Below, piece by piece: positions 33,301 through 44,681 of a DNA stretch of 64,000 nucleotides (the first letter of the stretch is position 1; each line of letters opens with the position of its first letter). The DNA lies in the NCBI RefSeq assembly GCF_027887165.1, contig NC_077227.1, positions 70,815,252 through 70,879,251 on the forward strand, written 5' to 3'. The notes beneath the pieces are model-generated. The model was given only the letters and a program-made list of their open reading frames with translations. It did no database searches and was not told where the DNA came from. This stretch comes from Monodelphis domestica (taxonomy: Eukaryota; Chordata; Mammalia; Didelphimorphia; Didelphidae). The position numbers were made by a program, and so were the translations under genes.

Positions 33301-34000
33301 CGATTTTGGAGTATCATATTGTTTAATTGCCAATTAGTTTTTGATTTGGTTTTCCATGTACCATTACTGATCATTATTTTTATTGCCTTGTGATCTGAAA
33401 AAGCATGCATTTATTATTTCTGCTTTTCTGCATTTGTGTGCCATGTTTCTGTGACCTAATGTATGGTCAATCTTTGTGAATGTGCCATGTGGTGCTGAGA
33501 AGAAGGTGTATTCCTCTTTATCCCTATTTATTTTTCTCCATATGTCTATTCTAATCTTTCTAAGATTTCATTCACTTTTACCTCTTTCTTATTTTTTGAT
33601 TTGATTTATCTAAATTTGATAATGGTTGGTTTAAGTCTCCCACTAATATGGTTTTACTGTCTATTTCTTCAATTCTCCTAGTTTCTCCATTAAAAATTTG
33701 GGTGCTATATTATTTGGTGCATACATGTTGATTAGTGATATTTCCTCATTATCTAAAGTCCCTTTTAACAAAATATAATTACCTTTCCTATCCCTTTTGA
33801 TCAGGTCTATTTTTGCTTTGGCTTTATCAGATATTATGATTGCAACTCCTGCCTTCTTTCTGTCAGTTGAGGCCCAGAAGGTCTTACTCCATCCTTTAAT
33901 TCTGACCTTGTGGGTGTCAACCAGCCTCATGTGTGTTTCTTGAAGACAACATATGGTAGGGTTTTGGATTCTAATCCATTCTGCTATTCATCTACGTTTT
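30348..34000 (-). pseudogene. L1 ORF2 remnant (endonuclease and reverse transcriptase)
   Basis: Pieces in element order on the minus strand. 33661-33930: the endonuclease segment with SLINMYAPNN. 33204-33410 and 32941-33138: the region after it. 32595-32903: the segment with [17 protein letters not shown], start of the reverse transcriptase. 32150-32545: IPKPGR, YRPISL and the [10 protein letters not shown] motif. 31419-32126: MKQGCPLSPLLFD and the catalytic LFADDIMVY (codons for FADD at about 31986-31997). 30348-30785: C-terminal part with the CWWSCELIQPFW motif and GEWLNKLWYMLVMEYY near the end. The pieces lie in all three minus frames, so there are several frameshifts between them. Confidence 0.93.
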
Positions 34001-34594
34001 ATGGGTAAGTTCATCCCATTCACGTTCAAAGTTATGACTGTCATTTGTGGACTCCCTGGCATTTTGATATCCTTCCCTAATTCTAACCTTTCTTCTTCAG
34101 CTCTACCTTTTAGTCCAGGTATTTACTTTAAATCAGTCCCCCTTGTCCCCTCCCTTGATATGTTTCCCTTTCTAGTCCCTCCCTTTTTGTTCCCTCCCCC
34201 TCCCCCCTCTTCTTCCCTCCTTTTTTTGTGTTCCCTCCCCCCTGCCCCCCCTTGGTTTTCCCTTCTCCCTTCCCTTGTTGGGTGAGATAGAATTCAAGAT
34301 CCCAATGGATCTGGATGTTCTTCCCTCTGAGTTGATTTCCCTGAGAGTAAGGTTTAAATAAAAACTCTCTTCCTCTCCTTCTTATAGGAGTTTTCTTCCC
34401 CTCCCCTTCCCGTGTGAATCTTTGTGTGAGAAAGATTATTCTATTTGGTCTTTCTTTTCCCCCTATTTACACATTACATTTCCCCCACATGTTAGTATAT
34501 ATAGATTGATATAAATGTAGTCCTTATAGAAGAGAGTTTGGGTAAAAGAAAAAGATAACATTTTTTCTCCTTTTCCCTTTCCTTCATATTTACC

Positions 34595-35750
34595 TTTTCA
34601 GGTATTCCATGCTCTTTGTTTTTCGATATTGAACTTTCCACAGAGCTCTGGTCTTTTCTTTGCAAAAACTTGGAAATCTTCTATTTTGTTGAATGCCCAT
34701 ACTTTCCTTTGGAAGTATATAGTCAGTTTTGCTGGATAGCTGATTCTTGGTTGAAGACCCAGCTCTCTTGCCTTTCTGAAAATTATGTTCCATGCCTTAC
34801 AGTCATTCAGAGTGGAACTTGCAAGTTCTTGTGTGACCCTGATTGGCATCCCTTTATATCAAAATTGTCTTTTTCTGGCTTCTTGTAGTATTTTTTCTTT
34901 TGTTTGAAAGCTTTGGAATTTGGCAATTACATTCCTGAGAGTTGTCTTTTGGGGCTTTAGTGTAGAGGGTGTTCTGTGAACTCTGTCAGTGGCTGTATTG
35001 CTCCCTTGTTCTAGAATCTCTGGGCAATTTTCTTTGATTATATCTTGTATTACAATGTCGAGTTTGCTGTTTATTTCTGGCTTTTCTGGAATTCCAATTA
35101 TTCTTAAATTATCTCTTCTTCCTCTATTTTCCAAGTCTGTCACCTTGTCAGTGAGATATTTTATGTTCTCTTCTAATGTCTTGATCTTTTAGCTTTGCTT
35201 TATTGATTCTTGCTCGCTCGTTGTCTTTGAGTTGCCTAATTCTGACCTTTAAAGCCTGGTTTTCCTTTTCAGTTTGGTCAAACTGGTTTTGTAGATGCGT
35301 GAATTTCTTTTGCATTATTTCCCACTTTTCCTCTCAGAAGGCTTCCGTCTTTTTGATCATTTCTGATTCAAATTCTTCATGGGTTTGTGGAGAGTTTCCA
35401 TTTCCTTTGGAAGGTTTTGGAGCATTTGCTTGTGTTTCCTATTCTGTCTCCTCTGTATTTTGTATTTTTGCTCCATAAAATGTGTCCAAAGTTGCCCCCT
35501 TCTTGTTTTTCTTGGAATTTTGGGGCTTTTGTGCTTCTGTGGAGTTTGCCATCTCTATCTGAGTGGGGAGGACTAGCTTTTCTTATCTCTGTTTGGTGTT
35601 CAGAGGTTTTAGCCCTAGGCAGATTGTCCGTTCTATGCAGTTGTTGTGCTGTCTTCCCGGGGAAGCCAGGAATTGTTGGTGTTTCCCTGTTACTGCCCTC
35701 CTCAGTTCCCTCCCGATGCTTCTCCTGTTGCCTTACTTCCATGCTCTGAG
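34595..35750 (-). pseudogene. L1 ORF1 remnant
   Basis: Three separated minus-strand frames. 35377-35742 is a Lys/Gln/Arg-rich N-terminal region. 34859-35143 contains DLENRGRRDNLRIIGIPE, the conserved start of the RNA-recognition domain of ORF1p. 34598-34849 has the C-terminal domain (ARELGLQPRISYPAKL). The frames do not join, so ORF1 is inactive. The coiled-coil region between 35150 and 35370 is disrupted. Confidence 0.88.
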
Positions 35751-35810
35751 CCTGGCTGGGCCCTTTCTTCGGGGTGTTTGTTTATGTGCTTTAGCTGGCC
35801 AGGAGAGCCA

Positions 35811-36345
35811 GCACTCTGAGGGGGGAGGGACTGTGGCTTCCTGGAGCTCCAAGGGCTCCTGATAAAATTAACTTTCTCTGAGTTGAACTGAGTATGCCCT
35901 GAGGCAGGGACCTTTTTAGAGACTTGGATAGAAGGATCCAGCCAGGGGGCTGCAGGCTCCCCAGTCTCTTTCTGTTTCCCTGCTGTCTGGGTGCCCCCGC
36001 GACTGGGTCAGGTTGTTTTCAGGATGTGGCCTTCAGAATAGCCGGCTCCAGAGGCCCTTTTGCTAGCCCTGAGGGTTACTGTTGTTTCAGATGACCCTGC
36101 TCTCTGAGGGGGGGGGGGCGTGGCTTCCTGGAGCTCTAAGGGCTCCTGATAGGATTAACCTAGGACTGAGTATGCCCTGAGGCAGGGACCTTCGGTGAGA
36201 CTCAGATGGAAGGATCTGGTCAGGGGGTTACAGGCTCCCCCGTCTCTCTCTGTTTCCCTGCTGTCTGGGTGCCCCCTCGACTGGGTCAGGTTGTTTTCAG
36301 GAAGTGGCCTTCAGGATAGCCGGCCCTGAGGCTCTGAGGTTCCCT
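35811..36345 (-). repeat. Tandem monomers in the L1 5'UTR
   Basis: Two copies of a GC-rich block. tggcttcctggagctc occurs at 35834 and 36121 (287 apart). gactgggtcaggttgttttc occurs at 36001 and 36279 (278 apart). ctgagtatgccctgaggcag is also in both. Promoter-like monomers lie between the 5' end and ORF1. Confidence 0.85.
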
Positions 36346-36595
36346 CTGCTGCCTTGCACTCGGCGCTCTGGGTTGGGGGGATGGGTCCTGGGACCTTCCT
36401 TCTGCCTACCCCTTAGGTCCCAGTGATCTCGTGTTCTGGCTTTTGGGGGGTCCGTACCTTTTGATCCAGGTCCAGGAGGAGGATTCCCGGGGTCTATGCT
36501 GTTGTTTGTTTTGAATTTCTGTGCCTTAGGAGCATATAGTTTGAGTTCGGTAGGGAAGGGTTTCCGGAGATCTGAACTTTAGCTTTCTCTAAGCT

Positions 36596-36614
36596 GCCAT
36601 CTTGACCGGAAGTC
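36596..36614 (-). promoter_or_regulatory. YY1-type and ETS-type sites at the L1 5' end
   Basis: Within the first 25 bases of the element there is GCCATCTTG on the + strand (36596-36604), a perfect YY1 core, next to CCGGAAGT (36606-36613), a perfect ETS core. Human L1 also has a YY1 site near +13 to +21 that sets the transcription start (established knowledge). Confidence 0.75.
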
Positions 36615-36618
36615 CAAT

Positions 36619-36635
36619 CAATTTTGTGAAGTTTA
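36619..36635. repeat. L1 target-site duplication, right copy
   Basis: caattttgtgaagttta, identical to 29888-29904. Confidence 0.95.
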
Positions 36636-36785
36636 AATAAAGATATTTGTTTCTCCACTTTCCAATTGAGGAAACCAAGATAGAGAGGTCATAATTTTTC
36701 TATCAGTAAATGTCAGAGGATTTGAACTCAGATCTTCTAAAATCCAAATCTTAAAACTATATTATACTGCACTACCTCATAAGTC
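36636..36785 (+). repeat. MIR, right half (split by L1)
   Basis: Continues the MIR: 'ccaattgaggaaaccaagat', 'agagaggtcataatt', 'taaatgtcagaggatttgaa' and 'ctcagatcttctaaaatcc'. Joined to 29820-29904 it restores the MIR order with one copy of the duplication. Confidence 0.85.
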
Positions 36786-38054
36786 TTTTATATGTTTGTG
36801 ATTGTGTATGCTTTGCTTTAGTTTGTTCTAAGTCGCTCTAGCCTTTTTTGATTTTACAAGTCAGTTGGTCCTTCTGGCCTCATTTTTCTCTTGGCAACAT
36901 TGATGCCGTAGTGAACCTAGTCAGTTTTCTGCTGTTTTATTTTCTCTTAGATATAATAGGACTTTATTTTCTCATTTGTAAAAGAGGAGGGGCGACTAAA
37001 TGACCTTTAACATCTGTGATATCTTGCCTCTTAATACTATTGCTGCTTTTGTTGCTAAATCTCAGCCTTGAATTAGACTCTTCTTCTGGCCCTTTCCCAT
37101 TTCCCCTTCTTTTCCCCTCTCTGCTTTTGAATTTGTTGAAGTTACATTTTGCCTGATCTCAACTGGGCTTTTCTTGGCTGCCCTGACTGATTCCCGCTTA
37201 AACTTAACCACAATTTGTTTCAAACCTTCAGCAGAGTAGCTTTCTCTTATTTTACCAAGAAAATCGAGGCCACCATGAGTCCCTTGACACAGTCTCTGAA
37301 GAAGAGGTGGATTATCTAGTGAGGCTGACTCCTGTCCTTGTTTCCTGGATCTCATTTTTTCCTGAACCTATCTCTTAGAGCAACTTTTATAATCCCCAGT
37401 CTTTCTCCACTGACTTTCGGTCTTAAAAATATGCTCAGATCTCCTTTAAAACCTTCTCCTAACTTTGCTGTCCCCTCAAGCTATTGTGTTCTCTCTCACC
37501 TTGCAGCCAACCCCCTAGAAAAAGTAGCCTTTACTCCTTGTTTGTACTTCTTGGCTGCCATTTAATTTTTTTTTTATTAGAAGAGTTCTGAGAGTATTTT
37601 AATTTTTGCAAAGTAAAAGTTTTTTGGAAATCAAGATAATATAATTTCCCTTCCCAAATGTCATTTGTTTTTCAGTGCCTCATAGTCTTGTTTCCAATCT
37701 AATCACTCCATTGAATTGACTTTTCCTGTTATCCAGGGTCTCTCTATTGATCAGTCCAGCCATCTTCCTCCTCAGCAGGCAAACCGAAAAGTACTAAAGA
37801 TGAATGTTGCACATGTCAGGTACATTGTCACTGTATTGGTGGTTTTTGCAGTTTTTGTGATTGTAAAAATGGGCTCTATTCTGAAAAGAAGTATGTGTGG
37901 CTAATATCCAGGAGTGATTGTGGGAGAAGCAAAAGACATGAATCTGGACAAGGGAGTTTGGAAATACCTTCCTTATAAGTGCACCTTTCTTTTAGCCAGG
38001 ACACTTTCACTTTTTACCTGGAGTAGTACAACAGACTTTATTATTCACCAGCTA
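36786..38054. other. CPEB1 intron 2, mostly unassigned
   Basis: A short MIR tail at about 36960-37030 ('tttattttctcatttgtaaa', 'ggggcgactaaatgaccttt'). 37060-37560 is C/T-rich and L2-like in texture but not certain. No exon: no stretch shows CPEB1 homology. Confidence 0.4.
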
Positions 38055-38275
38055 AGCTAGGCACCATAGTGCACAGAGCTCTGGACATTGAGTTCAGAGT
38101 TGGCTTCAGACACTTCTAGCTCAGTGACTGTGGGCAAACTACTTCACCTGTTTGCCTCAGTTTCCTCAACTGTAAAATGGAGTAATAACAGCACCTGTCT
38201 CTAAAGGTCTTGTCAAGTGTGGTACCTGGAACATAGTAGGTGCTAAATATAGACTATTTTTATATTCTTTTCATA
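38055..38275 (+). repeat. THER1/MIR CORE-SINE
   Basis: 'ggcttcagacacttctagct', 'gactgtgggcaaactacttc', 'tgcctcagtttcctcaactg', 'taaaatggagtaataacagc', 'gtacctggaacatagtaggt' and 'gctaaatatagactattt'. Sense orientation. Confidence 0.85.
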
Positions 38276-39984
38276 CTTTGTATTTTCAAACCAAACTGGC
38301 CTTTTTGATTCTTCCCTGTACATGATGTTCTCTCTCACCTCAGTAGCCTTTGCATTGACTGTACACTGGATTTGGCACATCCTTCTTTCTTTCCTGAAGT
38401 CTCACCTTCCTTCCTGGTTGTATTTTTTCTTCACCCCTTCAAATCACATAATGAGTTCTTTAAGGGCCAAGGATCTTTAGTTTTTTTGTTAGGCACTAGA
38501 ATTTACTAATGCTTATAGAATTGAAACTATTTTGTTGTATTTAATTTTTCATTTTTTATCCCAGTACTAGAGAATTTAATTACTACCATCCAAACATATC
38601 TGCTCTTCCCATTTGACCATCTTCAGCACAGTCACTTTACCTCAGACTCATTTAGGGGTATTCATACTGTTCTTATCAATACAGTTTTTTTTTTGCCATC
38701 TCTACAATTGGACATTCCTTTTAACTTGCTGTTCTAAACTGGAACACGGCTTCAGTTCTTCTTTTCCTTTCTTCTCTGGCTTTATTTTTCTTATCAAAAT
38801 CTTAACCCTTTAGTTCAGTACTTCAAATTTACCCATGAATCCTTCCGCTCATCCTCCATTGTCATATTGCACTTCATCCCTTCATTCCCAGCAGAGCTTT
38901 TCTATCACTAGCTACCTTTGGTGCTATTTCCTTGTGCTACTGAATATTGCTGGAGAGTCATACAACTGTATTGAATGATAATGGCAAATTTATTATTCAA
39001 TCTCAGGCCTCTGCTCCTACGTATTAGTCATTTTACTCTTCTCTGATTGAATTATTACATTCCTCCCAACAGCTGTTCAAAGCATTTTCCTTTCAAACCA
39101 CTTAATGTTCATGCCTTTCTCTTCCTCTTAGCAGAGTATCCTAATTCACTGGAAAAAGACAGTCTCTTATGAGATCTCTCTCCTTTCCAATTCCATATTT
39201 AAAATCACCTCAGCATTATCTTGTCCTAGAGTCAGGATAATAGCCACCCCTTTTCTTGTCAATACCAACCTATTTGTGTCATTGATTCCAACTCCTGTCT
39301 TTTGCAGGCTTCGTTCTTTGTCTCTAATTTGTACTATGTTTCATCTGAGACCCTCTCCTTTCTCCAAGTGATCTCATTGACTCTCATGAGTTCAGCTATT
39401 ATGTTTCTGCATCTGACATTTCCTTTTTGAGCACTAGGTTCTGCTTCAGCTAGTGGCTAGAAATTCCCACATGGATGTTCAATAAAACATATTTTTATAT
39501 ATTAAAAATCAAACTTTCTTTCCCCCTTAAACTCATGTCTCCTTTGAGATGATTATCATTCTTCTAGTCACCCATGTTTACCACGTAGAAGAGTCTTGTT
39601 CAATTTTTTGCTCTTACTGCCTCCCTCCCATTCAGTCATTTTACCAAATCTTGTTAATGCTCATTCCATCTCCTCTTCTCTATTCATGTCTATTACCTTA
39701 TTTAAGCCCTTCATCCACACTTGTCTGGATTGCTGCAGGAATCTCTTTATTGGTCTCCCTACCTATGATCTCCTTTTTCTAATCCATCTTGTACCCAGAA
39801 ATCCTATTAATAATTCTGATGGTCAGGTCTGATCATGTCACTCCATGTTCAAGAAGCTTCTGTGGCTCCCTTTCACCTTTATAGGCTATTGTTTTTGTTT
39901 GCTTTTGTATGCCTTTTATCTAATATTACCCAATAATTTTAAAAATAGTACCAAATCAGTTTGGTAGAGAGCCTACATTCTAAT
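38276..39984 (+). repeat. LINE L2 fragments
   Basis: 38280-38510 resembles an L2 3' end ('ctctctcacctcagtag', 'cctgaagtctcaccttcctt'). 38800-39900 follows L2 further upstream in sense orientation, clearest at 39700-39900: 'gtctggattgctgcaggaat', 'ctctttattggtctccctac', 'ggtcaggtctgatcatgtca', 'ctccatgttcaagaagcttc', 'tgtggctccctttcaccttt'. Boundaries are loose. Confidence 0.7.
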
Positions 39985-42900
39985 GGAAAGGACATCAAAA
40001 TGATACATATGAGATACAGGAGTTGGAAGATAATCTGTATTCTTGGTACAAATCCAACCTGTAGGATCTTTAATATGTTCTTGGCTAACATTTAATTCAA
40101 TATGTTTGCATTTATACTCAGTATAAGTATAGAATATCTCTACAACTTTCCCTTGTTATCAAAATTGTATCTCAAAGTATTTGGTATGGTTTTTTTAACA
40201 TGTAATTTATGTTTTATTGGAAATGTTCTTGATAGAATTCAAAGGTAAATTTGTTTGGTCTTGGATGTTTTTTTCCTTTGGGAATTCCTTTAAGACTTGT
40301 TCAATTTCTGTTTTCTGAGCTTGAATTACCTAATTCTCTACTTATTCTAACTTGGATATTTTATATTTATGCAAATATTCATTCATTTCATTTACTGGGT
40401 GAACATTCCTAATTTCTTTTATTCATTCTGAGCTGTTCCTTTTCATTTTTTGGTATTGACATTTTGTTTTTCTTTTTAAAAGAGAATAGTTAATGCTTCA
40501 TTTCAATTTTTTCTCTTTTACTCAATTCAGTTTTCATTAAAATTTTTTTAAATTTTGTTACTTTAAAAAAATCCTGCATGTTCAAATTACTTTTCTATTT
40601 TTTCTTATGTTGAGGTAAATATTTAGCAATATTAATTTTTCCTTAAGGACTGCTTGGGGTTAAATGCCAAAAATTTTAGTATGTTTTGTTGTACTCTTTG
40701 AGGAAATTATATATTTTCTCTTTTTTCCCCCAGTTGTGTGTAGAAATAGTTTCCAACATTTTATTTTATTTATTTTCATTTAGTTATTTATTTAAAATTT
40801 TTAATTTTATTTCATCAATTTAGAACATAATTCTTTTGGTTACAAGAATCATATTCTATTCCTCCCTCTCCTCCTTCCACCCTTCCCGTAGCCAATGCAC
40901 ACTTCCACTGTGTGGACAGGGACATGTGTCCTTGATCAGAACCTATTATTTCCATGTTGTTGATGTTTTCACTAGGATGATCATTTAGAGTCTATATCCC
41001 CAATCATATCCCCCTCGACCCATGTAATCAAGCAGTTGTTTTTCTTTGGTGTTTCTACTCCCACAGTTTAGTTTCCAACATTTAAAAAAATTTTGAATCT
41101 TATATTTTCTCTGTCCTTTCCTACCCACCAAGATGGTAAGCAGCCTCATGTAGATTTTACATGTACAATCATTTTACATGTACAACTGTAAAACTTTTTC
41201 CCATAGAAATTCTTTTGTGGAAGGAAACTCTAAGAAAACAAAGAAAGGGGGGAAAAACGTATGCTTTGGTCTGGATTCATATTCCATTAGTTCCTTCTCT
41301 GGAAGCAGAAGACTTTTTATTATGAGTCCTTTGGGATTATTTTGGATCATTGTATTGTTGAGAATAGCCAAGTCATTCACAGCTGTCCATTGTACAGCGT
41401 TCTTGTTATTGTGTTTTCCTGGTTTTACTTATTTCACTCTCTTTCAGTTGAAGTCTGTCCACATTTTTCTGAGCTCCCTCCTGCTTGTCATTTCTTAAAG
41501 CACAATAGTATTTCATTACAATCTTATACTATAACTTACTTGACCATTCCCCAATTGATGAGTATCTTCTCGCTTTGCAATTCTTTGTCTTCACAAAAAG
41601 AACTGCTTTAAATAGTTTTTGTATGTATAGATCCCCCCCCCCCCCCCCCCGCCCCTTTTTGTCTCTTTGGGATACAAATCTAGTAATGATATTGCTTGGG
41701 TCAAAGGATATGTATTGTTTTATAGTCCTTTGGGTATAGGTCCAATTGCTTTCCAGAATGGTTGAATCAGTTCACAACTCCCCCAAGAGTGCATTCTTGT
41801 CAGACTTCCCCACACCATCTCCAAGTTTTGTCATTTTCCTTTTCTGTCTTATAATAGCCAAACCTTGATAGGCGTGGGGTGGTGTCTCAGAGTTCTTTAA
41901 ATGTGTATTTCTCTAATAGTGATTTTGGGGCATTTTTTTTTACAGGACTATAGAGAGCTTTAATTACTTTGTCTGAGAAACTTGCCTGTTCATATCCTTT
42001 AACCATTCATCAACTGGGGGAATGATTTGTATTCTTATACATTCAATTAATTTCTGTACGTATTTAAGAAAAAATACCTTTATTAGACTTGTAGAAAAAT
42101 TTTGCACATTTATGATTAGTATGTATTACTCTCCATCCTATTTCCCTCTGTTTAGTTTCTGACCATCACCTCTTTTAGTTTGTCCACTTTCCTATCAGCA
42201 CTACCTGTTTTATCTTATCACCATCCCCTCCTATTTTCCTGTAGGCTATAAATTTCAATACCCAATTCATTGTTTATGTTCTTCCCTCTTGGAGCTAATT
42301 CTGATGAGAGTAAGGTTCATGTGCTCCCTTCCCTACTTTTCCCATCTTCCTCTTCCCCTCCACTGTAAAAACTTTCATGCCTTTTTTATGTGTTGTAATT
42401 TATTCCATTCTTTTTGTCTTTCCCTCTCCTTCCAATATATTCCTCTTTATTATGCCTTAATTTTATTTTTTATGTTATCCCATCATATTCAACCCACATC
42501 TTTGTCTTCTATCTTTGTTATACACCTTCTAACTTCATAATTTTCTTGTATCATTCTCATTTTCCCCCAATTTTTCTTCTACTTTCATTTGATTTTGAAA
42601 ATCAAAAATCCTTTTTGAACTCCTCCATTAATTCTTTTAGGTTTGAGAACAATTCATATTTTTCTTGGAGGCTTTGGATGTTGCAATATTGACTTTATAT
42701 TCTGATTTTGTGGTTTTTCTAACTGTTCTAATCATGATAAAGTCCTTAGGAGTTACCAGGAATCATATTTCCACTTAGGTATGTAAACAGTTTACCTTTA
42801 TTGAATGTCTTTTGATTTTTCTTTCCTGTCTACCTTTTTGTACTTCTCTTGAGCTTTTATTTGAAAATCAAACTTTCTATTCAGCTCTTGTCTTTTCATC

Positions 42901-44200
42901 AGGAATGTTTGAAAGTCCTTATTTCATTGCATTCTCATTTTCCCCCTGAAGGATTATGCTCAGTTTAGCTGGATAAGTGATTCTTGGCTATAGTTCCTAG
43001 TTCCTTTGCCTCCTGGATCCTTTAATGTATAAGCTGCTAAATCTTGTGTTATCCTGACTGTGGCTATATTTGAATTACTTCTTTTTGGCTGTACGCAACA
43101 TAATTCTCCTTGGCTTGGGTGTTCTGGAATTTGGCTATAATATTTCAGGTAGTATACTTCCTTTTACATTTGACCAATTCTACTTTGTAATGAGCTCTCT
43201 TCCTCAGCACATTTCTCTATATCCTTTTCCATTTAGCCAGTCTACATTTTAGAAAGCTCTTCTATTCATTGGATTTTTGGGCTTCTTTTACCATTGACCT
43301 ATTCTGTTTTTTAGATATTAGTTTCTTCAGTATATTTTTTGCATCTCCTTTACTAAACTGTTGACTCTTTTTTTCATAATGATGTTTTACATAGTTTTGA
43401 TTTTTCTGCATTTGCTTGCAGTGTTTGTCATAATATAGGTCACTTTTTATAATGTACCGCTAAGAGAAGCTTAATCTTTTCTGTTCCTATTGATCACTAG
43501 AATTCTATCCTTACTAAATTTTCTAAATGTCTATTCAACTACTTAACTTTCTTCTGTTTAGTTCTGGAAAAGATACAATGAAGTCCTTCACTACAGTTTT
43601 TCTATTGCTGTAACTCATGTGACTTTTCCTTAAAGTGTTTAAACATTATTCTACTTGGTATAAGATATTAATGACTTAAACTGTTGGCTTTGTTTGAGAT
43701 TAATATCTGCTTTCCTTGTTTTTACCTGAAATATGATAAATCATGCTTTAACATTTCATCTTAATTTAATGAATCTATTTTATATGCCTCCTTTAAACAA
43801 AATATCTTTGGATTCTGCTATTTTGCTTCCTTGTCCAACACATGAATGAGCTTACCAGTGTGGTCAAATGTAATTTACCTGTTTAGGTTGCTCTTGATTC
43901 CATTGTGTTTACACTTCAGAATATCTGTTTGGCAAGAAAATAGTCTGTTTCTTTAAAGTCTTGTCATCTCCCTCCCCCCATGGTATGATGCCTAATTTTT
44001 ACAAGAAAAAGTATTTTTGGTTGTAAGTCTCCCTCCCCCCACTTTTTTGTAAGCTTCTTTTACTTTTTGGAATATCGCATTCCCATTCGTGGCTCTAGTT
44101 GTTAATTGTATGGTACCTGTTATCTTGTATAGTACCAGCTATCTTGTGTGGTGCCTTTTAGATTTTCCTCTTTTCTTTTTTCCTAACTTTGCAAAGGAGG
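39985..44200 (-). mobile_element. Old L1 remains (antisense), several pieces
   Basis: 40040-40720 is reverse-transcriptase-region sequence ('tctgtattcttggtacaaat', 'gatagaattcaaaggtaaat'). 41084-42110 is a 3' end ('attatgagtcctttgggatt', 'gaccattccccaattgatga'). 42110-43400 corresponds to the intergenic/ORF1 region ('gctcagtttagctggataag', 'tgtggctatatttgaattac', 'ggtgttctggaatttggcta'). The order is not that of one element, so at least two old copies are mixed. A C18 run sits at about 41633-41650. Open frames here are not real genes. Confidence 0.75.
40762..41068 (-). mobile_element. 5'-truncated L1 (antisense) nested in older L1
   Basis: About 307 bp of L1 3'UTR, flanked by perfect 15-bp duplications tagtttccaacattt (40747-40761 and 41069-41083). 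It begins with the T-rich complement of the A tail and ends abruptly inside the 3'UTR at 'ctactcccacagtt'. Confidence 0.92.
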
Positions 44201-44479
44201 TGGTGAATGAAGGAATATATTTGATCAACACTAGTAGAGTCATCCCTGCCACATTGCAGGGGGGTTAGTGATATGGCACCTCTACAATCTGAAAAATCCA
44301 TGTAAAACTTTTTGGCCTTCCTTTCATATCAGAATTTGTTTGAATTTTTTCTTTTTTCTCTTATGGGGTATTTATAATACCTTGCTTTAAAATTTGGGTT
44401 AAAAATTTTGGTCACAGATGATGGCATAGACCAATGCTAAGTAAAAACACTATATGAAAATAAATATGAAAAAAATTTA
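44201..44479. other. CPEB1 intron 2, short unassigned stretch
   Basis: AT-rich; no exon or clear repeat. Confidence 0.3.
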
Positions 44480-44495
44480 AAATGAAACAGATTTT

Positions 44496-44665
44496 TTTTT
44501 TTTTTAAAGTTTTAATATTATTTTATTTGGTCGTTTTCATACATTATTCACTGGAAACAAAGATCGTTTTCTTTTCCTCCCCCCCCCCCCCCCCCCCCCC
44601 TTTCCCTCTCCCATAGCCGACGCATGATTCCACTGGTTATCTCATGTGTTCTTGACTCGAACCCT
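44496..44665 (-). mobile_element. Very short young L1 insertion with C22 run
   Basis: 170 bp of the extreme 3' end of the same L1 subfamily as the 6.7-kb copy, flanked by perfect 16-bp duplications aaatgaaacagatttt (44480-44495 and 44666-44681). A run of 22 C (44579-44600) stands where the larger copy has CCACCCCCC. Confidence 0.93.
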
Positions 44666-44681
44666 AAATGAAACAGATTTT

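Larger units (their letters stand above)
29905..36618 (-). mobile_element. Near full-length L1 (antisense), 6.7 kb
   Basis: Minus-strand LINE-1 with, in element order, a 5' end ggacttccggtcaagatggc (36616 downwards), GC-rich 5'UTR with repeated monomers, ORF1 remains, ORF2 remains and a 3'UTR ending in AATAAA (complement at about 29967-29972) and an A tract (29940-29956). It is flanked by perfect 17-bp duplications (29888-29904 and 36619-36635) and sits in the middle of a MIR. The nick site implied on the minus strand (att/taaa) is L1-endonuclease-like. Both ORFs are broken by several frameshifts, so it is not autonomous now. Between the A tract and the left duplication are 26 extra bases followed by a second A tract, an apparent 3' transduction. 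Confidence 0.95.

Noticed and set aside
30165..35862. Plus-strand open frames across the L1
   Set aside because: They are antisense shadows of the minus-strand L1 ORFs and UTRs.
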